From Branchiostoma floridae (Eukaryota; Chordata; Leptocardii; Amphioxiformes; Branchiostomatidae): DNA of 64,000 nucleotides. The DNA is taken from the NCBI RefSeq assembly GCF_000003815.2, contig NC_049997.1:8822553-8886552 (forward strand), given 5' to 3'. Made by a program: the position numbers and the translations under genes. Below, in pieces: positions 59,201 to 64,000 of this stretch; position 1 is the first letter of the stretch; each line of letters begins with the position of its first letter. The notes under the pieces are model-generated. The model was not told the origin of the DNA. It saw only the letters and a program-made list of their open reading frames with translations, and ran no database searches.

Positions 59201-61230
59201 ATTCTAACCTGTGTGTTATATATCCCCAGCTGCACACCCAGTGGTTCTACTCCCTGATCTATGCCCTGTTGTATGTCTGTGATTATAACCTGTGTGTTAT
59301 ATATCCCCAGCTGCACACCCAGTGGTTCTACTCCCTGATCTATGCCCTGTTGTATGTCTGTGATTATAACCTGTGTGTTATATATCCCCAGCTGCACACC
59401 CAGTGGTTCTACTCCCTGATCTATGCCCTGTTGTATGTCTGTGATTATAACCTGTGTGTTATACTAGTATATCCCCAGCTGCACACCCAGTGGTTCTACT
59501 CCCTGATCTACGCCCTGTTGTATGTCTGTGATTATAACCTGTGTGTTATATATCCCCAGCTGCACACCCAGTGGTTCTACTCCCTGATCTATGCCCTGTT
59601 GGAGCTGTTGAAGTTCATGTTGCCCATCTGGACCATGCTGTGTGTGTTCCACCCTGTAGAGGCAGCTTCTACAGACTTCGACTCCAGCTGGGCAGAGGAC
59701 GGGGTCAGTTTATGTTATATGTTACTTTGTACAAAGGGATTAGTGAGGTTTTGTTGTTTATGTTTGCATATTTTGCCCTGTATGTAACTGCGAACGCATG
59801 CAAATCATGGTGGTGAAATTTCAGTATTCCTTATTGTATACTACATTTGTACTTTCAATGAAGAGAGTGAAGTTTTGTTGTGGCTTGCCTTGTATGTATG
59901 TTTGTATTTATTTGTCTTTGTTTGTGTTTGTGCATGTGTTTCTGCCTTTTTTGTATATCACATTTTTACTTTCCATGAAGGAAGTGACGTATTGTTTTGG
60001 CTTGCCTGTGTGTTTGTGTACAATGTATGTGGCTTCTACCGTTTTTGTTGCTCAAGGACTGGCAAGGACATACATTTTGGATCTGATGCCTTCGTGATGA
60101 CATACAATGAGACTTCATGTATTTCACAATTAAAGCCTAAGTCATTGAACAATTGATGTAAAAAAATGTTTTTAACATCATTATACTTCTTTGTGCTAGA
60201 GTGACTGGAGATGAAGTTCAGAGTTGACAGAATAAGTCATTGATTTGAAACTGTTTCTGTTTCTCCACACACCTACAGACGTACACGTCAGTGTTCAGTC
60301 CTCAGCAAGGAAACCGTTTAGAACACATTGTACATGTAAATGTCATACTTCTTCATGCCAGGGTGACAGGAAGTGAAGTTCAGAGTTTACAGAATAAGTA
60401 ATTAATCTGAACATGTTTCTGTTTTCCTGAACACCCACAGACGTACACGTCGGTGTTCAGTCCGCAGCGAGGAAGCCGTTACCGCCGGCTGCAGAACCCG
60501 ACAAGCGTCCAGGCATCATAAACATTATATTTCTGTATGCTGGGTGACAGGAAGTGAAGTTCAGAGTTGCCACAATAAACTCATTCATTTTTCTGTTTTT
60601 CCCCAAACCCACAGACATACATTTGGTGTTCAGTCAATTACATTTTCTGTATTGAAAGTGTTTTTGTTTCCCCACACACCTTTGTGCTAGAGTGACAGGT
60701 GAAGTTCAAAGTTGCCAGGTGAAGTTCAAATTTGCCAGAATAAGTAATTAATTCGTCTGTTTTCCCCCACACGTACAGACATACACATCGGTGTTCAGCC
60801 CGCAGCGAGGAAACTGTTTAGACCACATCGTTCATGTACACATCATACTTTTTCGTGACAGGAAGTGAAGTTCAGAGTTGCCACAATAAACCATTCATTT
60901 TTCTGTTTTCCCCCAAACGCACAGACGTACACATCGGTGTTCAGTCCGCAGCGAGAAAACTGTTAAGACCACATCGTTCATGTACACATCATACTTTTTC
61001 GTGACAGGAAGTGAAGTTCAGAGTTTCCTGAATGTGTGATTTATCATTCATCCTTGTTTCAAATGTTTTCCCTACAGACGTACACGTCGGTGTTCAGCCC
61101 ACAGCGAGGAAACCGTTACCGCCGGCTGCAGAACCCCACAAGCGTCCAGGCGACCCTCCACAGCAGCCGCTCCTTCCCCGTGCTGCCCCCCATCCACGAG
61201 GAGGAAACAAGCCCGCGACCTTCTGTCTAA
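47253..61230 (+). CDS. Seven-transmembrane protein of unrecognised family (9 coding exons)
   Basis: Coding exons 47253-47465, 50708-50790, 51547-51687, 55710-55807, 56391-56532, 57208-57272, 58769-58803, 59560-59703 and 61078-61230 join with consistent phases (0,2,2,1,2,1,0,0) into about 357 residues. Exon 8 and the last exon were taken from the final copy of their arrays. The N-terminus has sequons NHS and NDS plus several cysteines. Seven apolar stretches follow: LMTLFVTVTGLLC; YIIFYTALVECVLCAIHW; LLQFLVVCHVYCCLAA; PLFVLAFIYFTVIAVMGM; LSSMEFVLVQLFLVSGIYI; IGVFELSATVTLVYDINMLI; and WFYSLIYALL to WTMLCVF. A basic loop (KLNKISTQAETRREQKR) separates TM5 and TM6. The C-tail is Arg/Ser/Pro-rich. 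I do not recognise the family; a receptor role is possible but not shown. The start at 47253 follows a minimal ATG-TAA upstream frame at 47203. A candidate polyadenylation signal is at 62110. Confidence 0.75.
47538..48002. other. Assembly gap (465 N)
   Basis: A run of N in intron 1 of the 7TM coding region. Apparent open frames crossing it are meaningless. Confidence 1.
48471..49793 (+). repeat. Seven exact copies of an 18-mer in one intron
   Basis: TGTAGCGTCCGTACCCCC occurs without a mismatch at 48471, 48627, 48645, 48666, 49029, 49403 and 49776, always on the plus strand. Copies 2 and 3 abut directly. The sequence between copies shows no visible homology, so this is not a simple tandem repeat. 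The last three intervals are 363, 374 and 373 bp. All lie in intron 1 of the coding part of the 7TM gene, after the large assembly gap. Confidence 0.95.
51304..51485. mobile_element. Tc1/mariner (Tigger-like) MITE
   Basis: TACAGTCAAACCTGT at the left and ACAGGTTTGACTGTA at the right are exact inverted repeats with TA at both borders, fitting a TA target. The interior repeats GGCCACCTCTA and CCTGTCTATAGTGGCCA. Decayed relatives of the interior appear near 54700 (CACCTGTCTATAGTGGCCAC). Confidence 0.8.
51821..51909. mobile_element. Foldback element nested in an older element end
   Basis: TAGCCTGAGTATCAGCCTGG at the left pairs loosely with CTCAGGGACTCAGGCTA at the right; an inner pair around GGCTCCCATACTCCTC is perfect. 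AGTCAAA on both sides looks like the target duplication. The broken site reads TACAGTCAAA-CCTGTACAAGG, that is, an end of a Tigger-like element as at 51304. Confidence 0.7.
51955..52031. repeat. Direct duplication of a small palindrome
   Basis: TATTTCAGCCATACATAGTA followed by TGGTGAAATATATTG is nearly self-complementary and occurs twice in a row. A CTTT microsatellite follows at about 52044-52063. Confidence 0.75.
52195..52294. other. Assembly gap (100 N)
   Basis: A fixed-size gap at the edge of the 162-bp tandem repeat, so the repeat copy number is uncertain. Confidence 1.
52319..52900. repeat. Four-copy tandem repeat, about 162-bp unit
   Basis: Units begin CCTGTACCCTGGTATTACAA at 52319, 52481, 52645 and 52807 and share ATGAGCTGAAATTTGACA, TTTTGGTGTACAGTACAAC and a TTTTTGACCAATTTTTGACC block. 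Another partial unit probably lies in the gap at 52195-52294, because 52083-52194 has the same style (GACCTGAAATTTGGCACAGG). Open frames on the minus strand here are repeat artefacts. Confidence 0.88.
52807..54183. repeat. Large tandem duplication in intron 3 of the 7TM gene
   Basis: Two diverged copies, about 52807-53423 and 53434-54183, run in the same order: the CCTGTACCCTGGTAT block, ATAGATAGGCAT, AGCCAATCAGCGAAGAGGA, CTAATTAATATTCATAAGCG, CATATCTA-GATAATCG with CAGCAGTCACTTA, and GTGCGACT-TTGTTGACGGTCT. The first copy holds the 53261-53360 gap. The blocks suggest an interspersed element inserted or duplicated side by side; its class is unknown. Confidence 0.75.
53261..53360. other. Assembly gap (100 N)
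   Basis: A fixed-size gap within the first copy of the large tandem duplication. Confidence 1.
56030..56280. mobile_element. Decayed LINE-like 3' tail with repeated phrase
   Basis: CCATGTGCCTGTGAAGCTGG with TGTGTTATGCC resembles the 3' flank of the LINE fragment at 3140. A phrase of the form TGTTATGCCAAAAGG...ACCAGYTATATAGAT then repeats three or four times loosely. Weakly supported. Confidence 0.4.
56849..56903. repeat. Perfect 21-bp inverted repeat
   Basis: The arm 56849-56869 (TGGTATCATATTGCAGTTCT plus one T) is matched exactly by its complement at 56883-56903 over a 13-bp AT loop. It lies in intron 5 of the 7TM gene and is transcribed with it if the gene is active. Confidence 0.75.
57454..58393. 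mobile_element. piggyBac-like non-autonomous element (P2)
   Basis: TTAA at 57454-57457 and 58390-58393 flanks exact inverted ends CCCTCATCCGACCGT and ACGGTCGGATGAGGG. The palindrome TGGGGTCA-N4-TGACCCCA occurs at 57474, 57651 and 58328. Internal phrases (GCATAAATTATGATAAT, twice; GAAAAAATTCCTTCC) match the first element, showing common descent. No transposase. It sits in intron 6 of the 7TM gene. Confidence 0.9.
58550..58720. mobile_element. Possible LINE 3' tail
   Basis: AGCTGGTGTGTAGTGCAGAA, GTGGTTACACAAGCTAG and TATATAGATACAGATTAAGA resemble the LINE-like tail phrases near 3140 and 56040. No coding part remains. Confidence 0.35.
59068..59600 (+). repeat. 7-copy in-frame array of exon 8 5' part with splice acceptor
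   Basis: An 81-bp unit carries an acceptor (TATATCCCCAG) and the first 42 bp of exon 8 (HTQWFYSLIYALL). Copies start at 59068, 59149, 59230, 59311, 59392, 59479 and 59560. The fifth interval is 87 bp because of 6 extra bases (TACTAG in a shifted reading), so every interval is a multiple of three. The whole array is one open frame without stops that continues to 59787. Only the last copy goes on into the rest of exon 8 and a donor at 59704. The first copy reads ATG instead of CTG. Confidence 0.95.
60279..61110 (+). repeat. 6-copy array of the last exon's 5' part with acceptors
   Basis: Copies starting at 60279, 60441, 60615, 60779, 60925 and 61078 each follow an acceptor (ACCTACAG, ACCCACAG and similar) and encode TYTSVFSPQ-type starts, except the decayed third. 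Spacing is 146-174 bp and includes shared intron sequence (GACAGGAAGTGAAGTTCAGA). Each copy ends in its own stop. From 60279 the tail goes on to SLQNK; from 60441 it follows the main form (RYRRLQNPTSVQ) and stops two residues later. The copies could therefore serve as alternative terminal exons. Confidence 0.92.
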
Positions 61231-61322
61231 AAACAGCAGTTGGGTTTGAAGGGGGAACGGATTTCAAGGATATTCAGTCTCTTCAACTGGATAAGATATG
61301 AAGATACCGATCCAGAGTATTT

Positions 61323-61679
61323 GAGTGACATCCATCACTCTTCTTCAGCATCAGTAGAATGATATAGGAGAATTTCTTTTACACAACTTTGCTGTAATAC
61401 GTTATGATGTCTCTAAGATACCTTCCTCAGAGCTTCTCACTGGAGTTCTGCTTCTTGTCGTTTCATGCAGCCGATATTTGTGGTGTAAAAGAAATTCTCC
61501 TATATTCTACCAACCTAATGAAATACTTTTAGGGATCACTAGCATGAATTGGCAGAACAAATTCAATACTTTGACTTACTGTTAGTAGTTTTTTCCAGTT
61601 ACATGTTATGTACATGTACTAGTATTGATTTGTTCTGTTCTTCATTCTAGTGACTGAAGAAGAGTGATGGATGTCACTC
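61323..61679. repeat. Nested inverted repeat in the 7TM 3' UTR
   Basis: The outer arms, 61323-61348 (GAGTGACATCCATCACTCTT...) and 61654-61679, are exact complements over 26 bp. An inner pair, TATAGGAGAATTTCTTTTACA and its complement (about 61369 and 61483), is also present. The outer arm recurs once more at 51262-51285, so it belongs to an interspersed element. Confidence 0.78.
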
Positions 61680-61699
61680 AAAAAGTCAGAAAGTAATCT

Positions 61700-64000
61700 C
61701 TGTATCATATCCAGTTGCAGAGATGATTTGTTTTGAGATATTGTTATTTGGATGATATCTTAACTCTGAATATGACAGACCTCGAGACTTGAGAGACTCA
61801 AGATATAGTCTGATACACCCAAGTTCTAAATGATATTATGGTTTACTGCTGAAATCAGTGGAATATACCAACATCTGACATGTATTATGCTTCTCATAAA
61901 AGCCTAGTTTTGTTAGGAATGCCACTTGTAAGTGTTGTCTTCTCTAAAACTGTCTAATGTTGCATCAACATGACTTTGAATGACTTTATTTAGCATTCTT
62001 CTCAATATGTCTCTTTGAGCGCTATTTCAAATCTCTAGAGAGGTAGAGATTCTTGCATATATGGACACCCTGTGATGGTTTTTCGAATAACCGTTTCATC
62101 TAAATAGAAAATAAAGCAAGAGAAATTGGAAATGAGGTTGGTGTGCTCAAAAAACATTAACTTCCCTCATATTCGAAGTTATTGTGCGCATGTACATATG
62201 TATGAATGAATTTGTCATATCTAATTCATCTAATTGGATTGAATATAGATATGTGATAGTATTGATGGTGGTATCATACATGAGTACCATTTCAAAAACT
62301 GGTGAGAGACCTGTTTTCAGATTTTGTTATTTCTCGTTTAGATTGCAGTACTGTTGGATCACACATTAAGCTTTTAATTTTAGATTAATGAAACTGAGCA
62401 TTCTTACCGATGATGCCTTTCGAAAAGACTGCAAAATTTTTTAAGTGTATTCTTGATTTTGAAAAAAAAGTTTTTGATGGTGAATTGCTCAAACGTGATA
62501 ACTAAAAACCTAACTCGAGCAAAATTGTATTCTGTTATGCAACTCCATGCTATTGTTAACAAAAGGGCAATATTCTTTTATTTCTCTTCCTCTGATTTTG
62601 TGGAATGGTTTGTTGATGTTTTACAGAATTATGTAGCTGATTTTCTGTTTTCTGAATGTTGGAAATTTTAAGAGCCCAGGGATTTTATGTTGAGACTCTT
62701 ATGATCAAATTATGATTATGATGATGACATAAGAGGGTTTGTAAAATTGTAAAGTATGCAACATTTTGTGTAGGGATACATGTAGCAGATTAACAGTAGA
62801 ATGTCCAATTTTCGACAGTTATAGCATCATTATTAAGAGTCTGAGAGTACACAGTAACGTTACAACAATGTCAATCTTGGACCATTTAAAGCCACATTTC
62901 TGTTGTCAACAAGGAGGATTCGAAAATGAAGAATTGGTGCTGGTCCTTTAGAGCCGTCAGTTTGAGCTAAAGAAGAAAATGGTATGTGATACTGGAGACA
63001 ACTTAGACGATGCAATGGCAGATGTGAAAATATTACTTAGTATAGGATTTCAACTGAATAGATCTAGAAACAATCATGAGACACTATTTCAGGTTGACAT
63101 TCCAACAGTGCAAAGCTCATCTCAAAAGTCTTCTTTTTTTGCCACAGGAACTGAAACATTATGTTTTGAGATGGGCCCAGAACTTGTGGTTTGCTTTATT
63201 TGTAAATGTTGTAGAACTAACATTTGGTATTTTAGTTTTGATTATCATAACTGCAGTTGAGGTACTGTTTTTAGTTTTATTTGGGTGAAAGAATTTGATT
63301 TTATGTTAGAAAAATAGGAAAAGTCAGATATATGTTAAGTTAATTCAATTTGGTGATGTCAGAAATATCGAAGTAGCTTGAGCTTGTAAATATACTAGTA
63401 CAGTTTATATGATTATGATTATATATGATACCTTTCCTAGGTATATTGATTATGTTAATTGTTATCATAACCTTTTTTGTGGTTTTTGGTTGGTTTTAAT
63501 GGTAGAGATTTGGTGAGTTTCTTTATTTCACTGACGCTGATATTTATCAAGGAAGATATTTATTAAGATTGTAAATCAATGTATTACTATGGAATATTGA
63601 ATTACCTTTATTACACATTGTATATTTATTTATGCTCTATATGATTCACCACAAAATAGCGAAGGTGTAGCCTGCACTTGTAAAATATTACCTGTAACAG
63701 TTGCTAATCTGTAGTTCTAAAGTGGGACGTTAGGGGGAGCTGCCAACGCACATGGCCGTTGCACACAAGCACAACCCTACAGTACAGTACTGTATATACA
63801 ATCTCCCTATCTTGTACTGAACATGATACAACATGTATATCTGTACAGAAAACGCTAAATACACGGAGAATTGGGGCAAAATGAGTTTTTACTCTTGTGT
63901 TTTATTTCCGTAAGAGTCAGAAACCAAACCGTTCAGAACAATGTAGGTGATATGAACATATCCACTATATATTAAATATACATATAATGAAACTACAGTA
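61700..64000. other. 3' flank of the 7TM gene, no further gene seen
   Basis: The candidate polyadenylation signal AATAAA is at 62110. Beyond it the frames at 62453-62671 and 62979-63288 show no domain. Sequence continues AT-rich to the end of the window. Confidence 0.4.

Noticed and set aside
59056-59397. 113-codon minus-strand frame of 27-residue repeats
   Set aside because: It is the antisense of the exon 8 array. The plus strand has the splice acceptors and joins a spliced gene.

Overview
The window looks like a chordate, non-vertebrate genome, most likely amphioxus (Branchiostoma). Genes are split by short GT-AG introns, there is a prokineticin-receptor-like GPCR of chordate type, and the introns and intergenic DNA are packed with short inverted-repeat elements, tRNA-derived SINEs and microsatellites. 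Four runs of N mark assembly gaps (35888-35987, 47538-48002, 52195-52294, 53261-53360). This assignment is inference from content, with no database search.

Five protein-coding genes can be assembled exon by exon, all with matching intron phases. (1) 6888-15404, plus strand: a prokineticin-receptor-like seven-transmembrane GPCR in four coding exons, about 469 residues. (2) 24761-27187, plus; (3) 28417-30001, minus; (4) 34800-36348, plus: a cluster of three dispanin/CD225 (IFITM/PRRT-like) two-pass membrane proteins. Each has three coding exons with phase-0 introns, a PPxY motif ending at tyrosine 13 and a CCC cluster in the first membrane segment. (5) 47253-61230, plus: a nine-exon, seven-transmembrane protein of about 357 residues that I do not recognise, with a promoter and non-coding first exon near 39820-40112.

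The most unusual structure is the tandem amplification of exon edges together with their splice sites, seen four times in two genes. In the GPCR gene the 3' end of exon 1 with its donor is repeated (3 copies), and the 5' part of exon 3 with its acceptor is repeated 13 times at a 125-bp period. In the 7TM gene the 5' part of exon 8 with its acceptor is repeated 7 times at 81 bp, wholly in frame. The start of the last exon is repeated 6 times, and some copies would give different C-termini.

Mobile DNA includes three related piggyBac-like (TTAA) non-autonomous elements. Two of them carry three copies of a 20-bp palindrome at identical offsets, with a paired base substitution. There is also a hAT-like element with a perfect 8-bp target duplication, an element with a 9-bp duplication, two MITE families with several copies each, a foldback family whose ends read TAGCCTGGGTACCA, a non-LTR retrotransposon tail, SINEs, an interstitial telomere-like tract, and an exact 18-mer occurring seven times in one intron. 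Long stretches (4.3-6.7, 15.6-18, 20-21.8, 22.8-24.5, 30-32.3, 42.6-47 and 61.7-64 kb) show no gene that I can support.
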